Source: Granulosicoccus sp.
GTDB taxonomy: Bacteria > Pseudomonadota > Gammaproteobacteria > Granulosicoccales > Granulosicoccaceae
Assembly: GCA_020627685.1 (NCBI GenBank)
Contig: JAHDGK010000035.1
Location: forward strand, 20,191-53,718
Reading direction: 5' to 3'
DNA length: 33,528 nt
Below are positions 26,481-33,528 of the stretch, in pieces. The notes under the pieces are model-generated. The model worked only from the letters and a program-made list of their open reading frames with translations. It made no database searches and had not been told where the DNA came from. The first letter of the stretch is position 1, and every line of letters starts with the position of its first letter. Position numbers and translations under genes: made by a program.

Positions 26481-27440
26481 ATGCTACGAGCCATGACAAA
26501 CACGGCATCTTCGGCTCCATCCACTGACAACATTCTCGTAGGTGTTGTGCTGATGCTTGGTTTTTGCGTAACCGCACCCTTGCTGGATGTTGCGGCTAAA
26601 CTGGCGTCCTCCAGTGTGCCGGTAGGGCAGATTACCGCTGCTCGCTTTATGATTCAGTGTGCGCTCATGGCGCCGTTTATAAAAGTCATGGGGTTGTCCT
26701 TACACGTGCCTCGCGCGCAATGGCTGCCACTGATATCAAGAGCACTACTCTTGCTCGTTGCAACCTTTTGTTTCATTGCCGCGATCCGTGTAATGCCGCT
26801 TGCCGATGCATTAGCCATCGTGTTCATAGCGCCTTTCATTGTTTTGTTATTCGGTAAATTTTATTTAGGTGAAGATGTCGGCCCGCGCCGTATTGCAGCG
26901 TGTATGGTGGGTTTCGTTGGCGTCCTGTTCGTAATCCAACCAAGCTTCGCGGCCTTTGGTGCGGTGGCACTAATTCCACTGGGTACTGCAGTCGCTTTCG
27001 CTTTCTACATTCTTGTCACGCGGGGTCTGTCGCGCCAGTTGCATCCGGTGGCTTTGCAATTCCATACCGGTCTGGTCGCTAGTTTATTTTGCCTACCAGC
27101 GCTACTGCTGGCCCAAGGCTCCGGCTCCGATTTATTCGATCCCGTTATGCCGGTGGGAATTGCCTGGCTATGGCTCTTTGGTGCTGGATTCTTCGCTACC
27201 GTGAGTCACATGATGATGACTTACGCATTGTCCTTAGCGCCATCTGCCACCTTGGCTCCGTTACAGTATTTTGAATTACCAGTAGCCACCATCTTCGGTT
27301 ATCTGGTTTTCCAAGACTTTCCTAACGCGCTTAGCCAAATGGGCATAGCCATTATTATCGGTGCCGGGCTGTATATGATTCACCGGGAGAGAGTGACCGC
27401 CAGAGAGTTGATGACTGAGCGAGCAGCTCCGCCTATTTGA
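26481..27440 (+). CDS. EamA-family (DMT) transporter
   Basis: 319 residues, or 315 from the ATG at 26493; neither start has a clear Shine-Dalgarno. Ten transmembrane helices fall in two EamA repeats, the first ending in the usual FGKFYLGEDVGPRR. The second includes HMMMTYALSLAPSATLAPLQYFELP, the conserved core of this group. It is probably an inner-membrane exporter or facilitator of a small metabolite; substrate unknown. It is only distantly similar to the other EamA gene in the window, so these are not recent duplicates. The LEA14-like lipoprotein follows after 47 bases and may share the transcript. Confidence 0.82.
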   Translation: MLRAMTNTASSAPSTDNILVGVVLMLGFCVTAPLLDVAAKLASSSVPVGQITAARFMIQCALMAPFIKVMGLSLHVPRAQWLPLISRALLLLVATFCFIAAIRVMPLADALAIVFIAPFIVLLFGKFYLGEDVGPRRIAACMVGFVGVLFVIQPSFAAFGAVALIPLGTAVAFAFYILVTRGLSRQLHPVALQFHTGLVASLFCLPALLLAQGSGSDLFDPVMPVGIAWLWLFGAGFFATVSHMMMTYALSLAPSATLAPLQYFELPVATIFGYLVFQDFPNALSQMGIAIIIGAGLYMIHRERVTARELMTERAAPPI

Positions 27441-27487
27441 TGGTTTGTTAATTTCACAACTGTGTTCTGCTTGGACTCTTTGACGAT

Positions 27488-27976
27488 ATGAATCGATATT
27501 TATTACCCTTTACAGCCTTTATCATCGCCTTGCTCAGTGGCTGTGCCACGCTGTCGGGCGTCGACAGACCCAATGTACAGGTAGTCGGCATGGAGGCCCT
27601 GCCCAGTGAGGGATTAGAAGTCCGCTTCGAATTAAAACTTCGTGTGCAAAACCCTAACGAAACACCGCTGGCGTACGACGGTATGTCAGTTCGGCTTGAT
27701 CTTGATGGTAAGGGCCTTGCCAGCGGCGTTAGCAATATCGCTGGCGAAATTCCACGCTTTAGTGACGCGGTATTAACTGTGCCCGTCAGCATCTCCGCAT
27801 TCAGCGTTGTTCGCCAACTGTTAGCACGAGCCGACGCAATGGGGAAGGAGGGAGGCACGAATCAGCCAATAGCCTACTCGCTAACTGGAAAGCTGGGTGC
27901 ACCTGAAGGCAGTTTTGGCGCTGTTCGATTTAGCGATAAGGGTGATTTAAATTTATTTGCCTCTGAGAATGAATAG
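27488..27976 (+). CDS. LEA14/WHy-domain lipoprotein
   Basis: 162 residues. The signal peptide ends in a lipobox, LLSGC (Cys19), so the mature protein is lipid-anchored. The body is a single LEA type 2/WHy beta-sandwich: VQVVGMEALPSEGLEVRFELKLRVQNPNET with the NPN motif, then an amphipathic region and a C-terminal strand YSLTGKL. Such proteins are linked to desiccation or membrane stress, but the role in bacteria is poorly defined. The ATG has GACG only as a weak binding site. It converges with the broken metallo-beta-lactamase gene, 29 bases apart. Confidence 0.82.
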   Translation: MNRYLLPFTAFIIALLSGCATLSGVDRPNVQVVGMEALPSEGLEVRFELKLRVQNPNETPLAYDGMSVRLDLDGKGLASGVSNIAGEIPRFSDAVLTVPVSISAFSVVRQLLARADAMGKEGGTNQPIAYSLTGKLGAPEGSFGAVRFSDKGDLNLFASENE

Positions 27977-28005
27977 CGTTTTTCGACAACGACTAGTGGC
28001 CGATG

Positions 28006-28582
28006 CTACAGCTCAATCGTTTTTAGGAGATCGCCTAAATCGAGGATTTGACCGGGTTTAGGTGTTTCGATTATACCTGTCGCTGCGGCACGTTCAGCTG
28101 GCTCGTTAATGGGTTCGTCAGTCAGTGAGAAGGTACCCAAATGCATTCCTATTGCGCGCTTAGCTCCCACATCTTGCACCACTTGCAGTGCTTCTTCCGG
28201 ATTCATATGGGCGGCCTTCATAAACCAGCGGGGGTCGTAGGCGCCAATAGGTATTAAGGCTAGGTCGACCTTGCCCAGCCGTTGTGCGATGGCTTTGAAG
28301 TCGTCTGAGTAGCCACTATCCCCAACAAACAAGGTGCGAAGGCTCGGTGAGTCGATGAGAAACCCCGCCCACAGCGTTTTGTTCCGATCGAACGGGCTCC
28401 GGCTTGTCCAATGTTGAACAGGAACCACATGCATTGTGATATTACCGATTGCCGTTAGTGTTGACAAAAGTACCGTCTTGCCGGTGATGGGCAGGTGCGT
28501 TTTCTTCCAGCTCTATAATTGTGGTACAACCGGCAACAAGGCCTGCCAGAAGGATTGTGGGTCCGGCTGAGCGTTCTGGCGC
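28006..28582 (-). pseudogene. Broken MBL-fold (UlaG/NAPE-PLD-like) lipoprotein gene
   Basis: Two pieces of one gene are visible in different frames. The 5' piece (28582 to the stop at 28442) reads a lipoprotein signal end, ILLAGLVAGCTTIIE, and then APAHHRQDGTFVNTNG, the usual start of this MBL-fold family, but it has no start codon. The 3' piece (28467-28006) holds the C-terminal half: GNITMHVVPVQHW, NKTLWAGFLI, FVGDSGYSDDF (metal Asp) and IGMHLGTFSLTDEP (metal His). The middle, including the HxHxDH zinc motif and roughly 170-190 residues, is missing, and the frames do not match across the join near 28445-28456. An ORF from TTG at 28467 exists but would encode an inactive half-protein. The 5' end is overrun by the DUF222/HNH gene. 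Confidence 0.8.
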
Positions 28583-30228
28583 TTACTTGTGTTGCTGGAT
28601 AATAATTGATAAGTGTTCCGCGTATTCCTCAACTGGTAATAACCAGACTTTGGTTCCGCACACTCCACACGTGTGGAGCGGTCTGGACCCAATCCATAGT
28701 GATGGACAGGTTTTGACAGTTTTTGACGGGTTTCAGAATCACGCTGAGTTGGAATATCAGCTTTACACGTTTTAGTATAATCATTGACGTAAGCATGATG
28801 TCTTCCACGTATGTCGCGTCCGTCATTATCAAACACTCGAAACCGGTAAGTTGTCGGCGATAGCTTGCGTATCTTGTTGAAAGACTTATTATTATTTCGC
28901 AGCTCCTTTTCGAAGTCGAACATACTGGCATCGCTAACGTGCTGTTGCATAGAAAACTGTTCGTTTAAGCTGGTTTGATTATTGGCAACTGCCCGGATGC
29001 TATAGCCACCTTCGTGTACCAGTGTATGGTGGTAATGACAAAGACACACCCCATTCTCTACAGAGGTTGTTCCACCATTGGCCCAATGAACAATATGGTG
29101 AATCTGCAAGTTTTGGGTATGAGTACAACCATAAAATTGACAATGCTGATCGCGATCTTTAATAGCGCGTGTCATGGCGTTTGGCCAAAGTCTTGATTTT
29201 CTACCGATGTCTGTCGGTTCGCCGTCAGTTTTAGTGATAGTGCTGATACTGCAATCACAAGCAATGCGCTTTGCAGTTTCTTGTGCGATGGTGCTTGCAC
29301 CTTTTACAGCGGGTCGTTTCGAAGGTAGGTAAGAAGGAGTTGGATCTTCAGGTACGGCTTCAGATGAGGCTTCAGTTGCCTCCATTGATACGATGACCTG
29401 GTACCGATCGGCTGTGGCTATATCTCTGCCAGCCACTTGTAAGCTAGTTTCGGCCATCAGAATGGCTGCATCGGCACGGCGCTGTGAGATCTTTGTCTCT
29501 GAACTATCTGAGTCTAATTGATTTAATGAATGTTCTACGCTATTGAGAAAAGCTTGAGCTATTTCAGGTGGCAATATTAATTGAATACGGGTACTGCCGG
29601 TGCTTAGCTCATCCCACAAAAGGGCGCGGGCGTCCCATTGTTTTAGGGCTCTTTGGTTTTCGGATTCTCCACTATCATCTTGCGCCCATCGGAATTCGTT
29701 GCACAGCCTTTTAACTTCTGTGACAGATGCATCGAGAGCAGCATGGCATAGTGTTTTCTCATTATCCGCATCGGCAACATTAACTATCAGGCGAATTTTG
29801 GACCAGGAGAGTTTGCCAGCTCGGAACAGTGCGGTTGTGGTGGGTAGCAATCGAAGTTTACGCCCTACGCGTAAGAACTCCCAACCTAGCTGCATGCTGA
29901 TGCCCAATTCAAGATTCATCCAGGCGGCGCAATGACTAGCACCGGATGTTTTCCAGCCTTCTAGTTCATCGTACCGTACTAGAAGTTCGAGTAAATCGGC
30001 GTGGGAGGAGGTGATTTCTTGTGAGAGTGCCTTTAGGCGGTGGTGGATAGTCGCCTCATCGGAAGGCATGGCTTTAGAGTTTGTTGGCTTTGTGGGGCTC
30101 TCGATACACGCCATAGCGAGTCGCACGTTTTGCCCGAATTTCTGCCGTTCTGTTGTACCGAATGAACTCATGCCGAATGATGTTTGGCTATGAGAGTTTA
30201 GGGTGTTTAGTCTTGATGAGTCTTCCAT
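28513..30228 (-). CDS. DUF222/HNH endonuclease (13E12-repeat family)
   Basis: 571 residues. An N-terminal DUF222-type helical region (~60-260) is followed by an HNH nuclease at ~355-410: CQFYGCTHTQ, then LQIHHIVHWANGGTTSVENG (His377/His378) and CLCHYHHTLVHEGGY, with Cys and His residues for a structural zinc. The family includes the REP13E12 repeat proteins of mycobacteria, suspected to be mobile. ATG with GAGG about 8 bases upstream and an extended -10 box 27 bases upstream. The last ~16 residues are encoded by DNA that in another frame is the signal peptide of the broken MBL lipoprotein, so the tail is run-in, not family sequence. The protein looks otherwise intact; the ~160 residues after the HNH domain are not recognised. 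Confidence 0.85.
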   Translation of the reverse strand: MEDSSRLNTLNSHSQTSFGMSSFGTTERQKFGQNVRLAMACIESPTKPTNSKAMPSDEATIHHRLKALSQEITSSHADLLELLVRYDELEGWKTSGASHCAAWMNLELGISMQLGWEFLRVGRKLRLLPTTTALFRAGKLSWSKIRLIVNVADADNEKTLCHAALDASVTEVKRLCNEFRWAQDDSGESENQRALKQWDARALLWDELSTGSTRIQLILPPEIAQAFLNSVEHSLNQLDSDSSETKISQRRADAAILMAETSLQVAGRDIATADRYQVIVSMEATEASSEAVPEDPTPSYLPSKRPAVKGASTIAQETAKRIACDCSISTITKTDGEPTDIGRKSRLWPNAMTRAIKDRDQHCQFYGCTHTQNLQIHHIVHWANGGTTSVENGVCLCHYHHTLVHEGGYSIRAVANNQTSLNEQFSMQQHVSDASMFDFEKELRNNNKSFNKIRKLSPTTYRFRVFDNDGRDIRGRHHAYVNDYTKTCKADIPTQRDSETRQKLSKPVHHYGLGPDRSTRVECAEPKSGYYQLRNTRNTYQLLSSNTSKRQNAQPDPQSFWQALLPVVPQL

Positions 30229-30254
30229 GACTTTGCCTCATTTTATGAAGTTTT

Positions 30255-30263
30255 ATTATAACA
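30255..30263 (-). promoter_or_regulatory. Extended -10 promoter of the DUF222/HNH gene
   Basis: On the minus strand TGTTATAAT, a TGn-extended perfect -10 box, lies 27 bases upstream of the ATG, giving a leader of about 20 bases with a GAGG binding site. No -35 box is needed for such a promoter, and none is clear. Confidence 0.55.
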
Positions 30264-30286
30264 TTGATAGGTCGCCGTTCCAGTCA

Positions 30287-30430
30287 TTAACTGGCAATAT
30301 GTACAGTTATAATATATGGGTGAAATAGATCGTAGATTCGATTGTTTCCTCCATCGAATAGTGTCAACCGAAGCATGTCATTCACTTCTTGGATTTCACG
30401 TTCACGCTCCTTTAGCTGCCCCCAAAGTTC
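30287..30430 (-). pseudogene. Possible gene fragment, 47 codons, upstream of DUF222/HNH
   Basis: An open frame bounded by stops reads like coding sequence: a charged helix (ELWGQLKEREREIQEVNDML) and then LTLFDGGNNRIYDLFHPYI. It has no start codon at its head and no Shine-Dalgarno. I do not recognise it. It may be a remnant of a gene damaged when the DUF222 segment arrived, or chance. The rest of 30229-30494 holds only the promoter of the DUF222 gene. Confidence 0.25.
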
Positions 30431-30494
30431 TTAATTAGTTTTGCAGTTCCCAAGATTTATGTGGAAGCAGGGTAAGCCATGAATATTATTCTTG

Positions 30495-31475
30495 CTAACC
30501 ATGCCAGCTAGGTAACGGGTCATATCCCAGTTGCAGCAATGCATGCGGGACATCGACAAAAACCCAGTTCTCAACAAGAAGCTCGTCTTCTCGCCGCCAC
30601 CAGTCGCAGACACGCATGAAGATTCGTTCTTGTGTGGGGCCTTGTCCGAGGAATGGTTTTACGTTGATACCTGTCACGGATGGCCAACCACCCGAGCACG
30701 TATAATTTCCGTCGCCATATCTTGTGAAGTGCTTGGTCAACCCGTTGTTTGAGGATCCACCTGACCATCCGTTAAACTGTGATTCAAAGGGAACTTGAAA
30801 CGACGCAAACTCGTCGATACCCACAAAGCTTCCAAATGCGCCCGGGCCATACCACATCATGTTTTTGTGCCAATAGGGTCGCCACGCTTCATCCTTGGTC
30901 GCCAACCCAGCGAGCATATTCGTCACGATCTGATAACTGCGTTGACCCTCGGCAGGATCGGTTGCGTTCATCATGACGCCGTCTCTGCTTGCAGGGCCGT
31001 GGATCAGACCGGTATAACCGCGTGACAGACCCGGCCCCATGGCCAATGGCCATTGATTGCAGGCAATCATCAGTTCGGGTATGTCCAAGTAGATATAGCT
31101 TTCTACAGCTATACGGTTCTCAATGCGATGGAACTCACCATAGCGTAAATAGCTCAGCGTGCCTGTGGCCTTCAGACCGATCCAGTCCTGAGCAAAGCGT
31201 CCGACATAGTAACCGGTGGAACTAATCCAGTTTTGTCCTTCAAACTGGCCAGCCATGAATATATCGTCGCGTCTGTAAAGCCCTTCAAAGGCTTGTTGTA
31301 ACGGACGCAAGAATTTATCGACGTATACGTCTGCCCCTGCCAATTCATTGAATGGATGGACAACGTTTATGCTGGCGTCTTCAGCGAAAAACTCTGAAAC
31401 TGCGCCTGAAAAATCGCTTGGGTGCTGCAGGGCCTCTGCGTAGCGCAGATAAAGTGAACGGTCATGTGGTGACAT
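30495..31475 (-). CDS. Double SnoaL/NTF2-like domain protein, paralogue 1
   Basis: 326 residues from the ATG at 31475, chosen for AAGGAA seven bases upstream; the frame extends to 31526 without one. The protein appears to be two SnoaL-like cone domains in tandem. The first (~10-150) has FFAEDASINVVHPFNEL and ends in VESYIYLDIPELMIA. The second (~190-320) has YWHKNMMWYGPGAFGSFVGI, GDGNYTCSGGWPSVTGI and ends LVENWVFVDVPHALLQLG. Single SnoaL proteins are cyclases, hydratases or binding proteins; I know of no assigned role for this double form. There is no signal peptide. It is clearly homologous to the divergent gene at 31678, sharing long blocks around WYGPG, FQVPFE, GDGNY and CDWWR. Confidence 0.75.
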   Translation of the reverse strand: MSPHDRSLYLRYAEALQHPSDFSGAVSEFFAEDASINVVHPFNELAGADVYVDKFLRPLQQAFEGLYRRDDIFMAGQFEGQNWISSTGYYVGRFAQDWIGLKATGTLSYLRYGEFHRIENRIAVESYIYLDIPELMIACNQWPLAMGPGLSRGYTGLIHGPASRDGVMMNATDPAEGQRSYQIVTNMLAGLATKDEAWRPYWHKNMMWYGPGAFGSFVGIDEFASFQVPFESQFNGWSGGSSNNGLTKHFTRYGDGNYTCSGGWPSVTGINVKPFLGQGPTQERIFMRVCDWWRREDELLVENWVFVDVPHALLQLGYDPLPSWHG

Positions 31476-31677
31476 GATATTTCCTTGAGCGCACCTCGAG
31501 CAAACGCGTGGCAACGCTCTCGGCAATTGTACGAGCAGATTGAAGGCTTATTGTCCCCATGCGCTGACTATAACGGTTTAGACCTGGTAGTCAATGGAGG
31601 TTAATATTTTGCTGCGAGCTATGACGGAAACTGCAGTATCATCTTTGCTGGATTGGCCCTCATTCTAACTTCACAGC

Positions 31678-32697
31678 ATGCCTACACGATCTCCCCGTCC
31701 CGAAATGGGTATTGCGACAGAACAGTCCCATACCAACAAGTTGCGCTACAAATCGTTTCTGAATAGTTTCGAGCAGTCATCAGCTGTTGCAATAGAAAGC
31801 GCTTCGCACGCGTTCTTTGAAACGGATGCTCACATCGATATTGCCCATCCGATAAACAAAATGACGGGTGGCACAGGCTATTTCGAGGATTTTATACATC
31901 CGTTGTATCAGGCATTCTCTGGCTTACAACGTCAGAACAGCATTTTGCTCGGTGGACAGTATCTCGATAGTGAATGGGTAACCACAACGGGTTACTACAC
32001 TGGTCATTTTAACAAGCCCTGGTTGAACATAGCACCCAGTCATAATTTGGCCTTTCTACGTTTCGGAGAGTTTCACCAAATAAAAAACGACAAGGTTGTC
32101 GCTTCACAGATTTTTTTAGGAATAGCAGAGTTGATCATTGCACTTGGACGGTGGCCACTGGCGCCTAGTCAAGGTTATGAAGGTGTCGTACCGGGTCCTG
32201 CGACACAGGACGGTCTTGCACTCGCTCCTGCCAACCGTGAGCTTTCGACACGTTCCGGCAAACTGGTTGAGTCAATGCTCATGCAACTTACCTCTGAAGA
32301 TGCCGCATGGAGGCAGTACTGGGATGAAAAAATGCTGTGGTATGGCCCCGGAGGGTTCGGTTCATATGCGACCATCGACGCGTTCCATGATTTTCAGGTT
32401 CCGTTCGAGAAGACGTTTGAAGGGTGGGGCGACGGTCGTCAAGACGGTATTAGCGGTGTCGGCATTCAGTGCAAATCAGGCGATGGCAACTATGCGTTTT
32501 TAAGTGGCTGGCCAGCCATTACCGGCATACAACGCCAACCTTTTATGGGTATAGACACAACCAACACGCGAATCTATCTCAGGGACTGCGACTGGTGGCG
32601 ATGTCAGAACGGCAAGATTATGGAGAACTGGTGCATGGTTGATACGCTTCATCTGGCAAAACAACTGGGGCGTGATGTTATTGAGGAGATTGGGTAA
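31678..32697 (+). CDS. Double SnoaL/NTF2-like domain protein, paralogue 2
   Basis: 339 residues. The ATG at 31678 directly follows an in-frame TAA but has no Shine-Dalgarno; ATG at 31705 (residue 10) is an alternative. It has the same two-domain layout as paralogue 1, about 40% identical by eye: TTGYYTGHF and FLRFGEFHQI in the first half; KMLWYGPGGFGSYATID, FQVPFEKTFEGW, GDGNYAFLSGWPAITGI and RDCDWWR in the second. There is no signal peptide. The 200 bases between the two paralogues are a shared divergent control region with no gene. Divergence of this depth points to an old duplication with both copies kept, perhaps for different ligands or as a heterodimer. Confidence 0.75.
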   Translation: MPTRSPRPEMGIATEQSHTNKLRYKSFLNSFEQSSAVAIESASHAFFETDAHIDIAHPINKMTGGTGYFEDFIHPLYQAFSGLQRQNSILLGGQYLDSEWVTTTGYYTGHFNKPWLNIAPSHNLAFLRFGEFHQIKNDKVVASQIFLGIAELIIALGRWPLAPSQGYEGVVPGPATQDGLALAPANRELSTRSGKLVESMLMQLTSEDAAWRQYWDEKMLWYGPGGFGSYATIDAFHDFQVPFEKTFEGWGDGRQDGISGVGIQCKSGDGNYAFLSGWPAITGIQRQPFMGIDTTNTRIYLRDCDWWRCQNGKIMENWCMVDTLHLAKQLGRDVIEEIG

Positions 32698-32812
32698 CTA
32701 GTCATCGTATGTTGCCAAGGAAACCTTGAGGTAGTGTTTCAGCGGATCTCGGATATCACGACGTGGCGAAATTAATTGAATACGTGTGCTGTCGGTGCTT
32801 GGCTCATCATCA
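32698..32812 (-). pseudogene. Remnant of a second DUF222 gene
   Basis: The stretch 32764-32808 matches 29569-29613 inside the intact DUF222 gene at 39 of 45 bases, in the same orientation. Translated, DEPSTDSTRIQLI stands for DELSTGSTRIQLI. The homology ends sharply on both sides. The frame continues to a TAG at 32698-32700 with unrelated codons (RRDIRDPLKHYLKVSLATYDD), perhaps the end of some other lost gene. Confidence 0.65.
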
Positions 32813-33212
32813 TTGATGTTCAGTATTTATCGTTTTTTCCCATTCAATAAGACAAAACCAAGCATGTTCGTACAGAATTGACCATTACCAGTTATTAGAT
32901 GAAGTATTTTTTAGGTTTGTTAAGTCTTGGGTCAATGAACTAGAAGCGAAAAGTATTCGGGTAAATGCTTCGTTTCCTGTGTTGATACAATGGAAAGCTG
33001 TGTATCACAACAGATTTAGTAGTACGCATAATTCAATACCTATCATTAGTTATAGGTTCTTGTAAAATTGCGTAGTATAAAAAATAAGCCTGTATCCTAT
33101 TGTTATTACAAGGTATACTTTTTGCGCCGATTGGTTTCAGACTGTAATCGATTTCTAATTAGCAGGATTTTTGCAATCCCGCAAAAGTCGTCGATTACAT
33201 GGAGTAACCGAT
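32813..33212. other. AT-rich gap before the restriction-like gene
   Basis: 400 bases without a supportable gene. An 82-codon plus-strand frame (32817-33065) is open but has no ATG. Part of it looks protein-like (HYQLLDEVFFRFVKSWVNEL, then EAKSIRVNASF), so it could be gene debris. A 6-bp inverted repeat sits at 33038-33043/33052-33057. TATACT at 33114-33119 could be a -10 box for the nuclease gene. The nested inverted repeats at the end are listed separately. Confidence 0.35.
33143..33199. repeat. Nested inverted repeats upstream of the nuclease gene
   Basis: Perfect 9-bp arms TGTAATCGA (33143-33151) and TCGATTACA (33191-33199) enclose 39 bases. Inside are two stems that exclude each other: GGATT/AATCC (33165-33169 with 33175-33179) and TTTTGC/GCAAAA (33169-33174 with 33181-33186). 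The right outer arm ends just before the GGAG ribosome binding site at 33201. It could be an operator pair, an attenuator-like leader or a recombination site. Confidence 0.5.
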
Positions 33213-33528
33213 ATGGATTTTGTTGATAAGTTTCGTGCCCTAGCTGAGACCGCTGAGAATTCGCGGGACAGACTTCAGACCGAAGAAGCCACCAAGAACG
33301 CGCTGGTCATGCCGTTCATCATGAACGTGCTGGGTTATAACGTATTTGACCCTAAAGTAGTAATCCCCGAATTTATTGCAGATGTCGGCAACAGGAAAGG
33401 GGAGAAGGTTGACTACGCAATTCTAAATAAATCTCAAGAAGTTATTTTTCTGGTTGAGTGCAAGCGTATTGGCGATGAACTATCCCTTAAACACGCGCAG
33501 CAATTGATCCGTTATTTTCATTCGAGTA
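33213..33528 (+). CDS. Type I restriction-like nuclease (HSDR_N family), N-terminal part (partial)
   Basis: The first 105 residues are inside the window and the gene continues past its right edge. ATG with GGAG 8 bases upstream. The sequence QTEEATKNALVMPFI, then LGYNVFDP, VVIPEFIADVG, GEKVDYAIL and IFLVECKR fits the PD-(D/E)xK fold of the restriction R-protein N-terminal domain, with catalytic Asp in VDYAI and Glu-x-Lys in ECK. I recall many standalone proteins of about 350 residues with this start, annotated type I restriction endonuclease but lacking the helicase. Whether a modification subunit follows cannot be seen. Confidence 0.8.
   Translation, partial: MDFVDKFRALAETAENSRDRLQTEEATKNALVMPFIMNVLGYNVFDPKVVIPEFIADVGNRKGEKVDYAILNKSQEVIFLVECKRIGDELSLKHAQQLIRYFHSS

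Noticed and set aside
27454-27858. 134-codon open frame antisense to the LEA14-like lipoprotein
   Set aside because: It lies wholly opposite a gene with a lipobox and WHy-domain pattern, and its Ser/Arg/Pro-rich translation has no family features.
32138-32503. 121-codon frame inside the second SnoaL-like gene
   Set aside because: It overlaps a gene with a clear paralogue; the product is Arg/Ser-rich, as shadow frames are.
1-33528. CRISPR arrays, tRNA or rRNA genes, complete insertion sequences
   Set aside because: No regularly spaced repeats, no cloverleaf or rRNA sequence, and no transposase with terminal repeats were seen on either strand.

Overview
The window looks like chromosomal DNA of a heterotrophic, probably marine, gammaproteobacterium of intermediate GC content. 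This rests on the gene families (PL15 oligoalginate lyase, KdgF, creatinase, Tcu-type dehydrogenase, DUF3604, CueR/CopA). No rRNA, tRNA or marker protein is present to fix the genus. The genes are dense, mostly in short operons or convergent pairs, and most have normal ribosome binding sites.

Bases 1-5400 are the end of an alginate/uronate utilisation locus. They hold the C-terminus of an ABC sugar-binding protein, a cytoplasmic PL15 exo-oligoalginate lyase with all three expected catalytic residues, and an SDR reductase. On the opposite strand are a ManD-type enolase-superfamily dehydratase and the cupin KdgF. Together these would import oligo-uronides, cut them to unsaturated monomers, linearise these (KdgF) and reduce them to 2-keto-3-deoxygluconate, which the ManD-like enzyme could also supply. 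Bases 5500-10650 hold a creatinase with a hairpin-rich leader, divergent from a tcuA-tcuB pair (flavoprotein plus Fe-S membrane protein), and then a convergent 2-hydroxyacid dehydrogenase.

Bases 10.7-16.1 kb hold a Nudix hydrolase, a membrane-anchored Mrr-like protein, a Crp/Fnr regulator with a cysteine pair facing a small DUF2892 membrane protein, a group II PLP decarboxylase, an EamA exporter and a second Crp/Fnr regulator. Bases 16.1-20.3 kb are a copper-handling cassette: a His-rich exported protein, copA-cueR in one operon behind a clear CueR-type promoter, and a divergent c-type cytochrome. Then come a large MscS-family channel, a DUF3604 protein, a TetA-like MFS pump, an EamA transporter and an LEA14-like lipoprotein.

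From 28.0 kb to the end the DNA looks accessory. A metallo-beta-lactamase-fold lipoprotein gene is broken: it has no start codon, an internal deletion and a frame change. A DUF222/HNH endonuclease gene (13E12-like) runs directly into its signal-peptide DNA. A 45-base remnant of a second DUF222 gene lies about 3.2 kb away in the same orientation. Between them are two divergent paralogues, each made of two SnoaL/NTF2-like halves. The window ends in an AT-rich gap with nested inverted repeats and the start of a type I-restriction-like nuclease. The wreckage around the DUF222/HNH gene is the most unusual part of the window.
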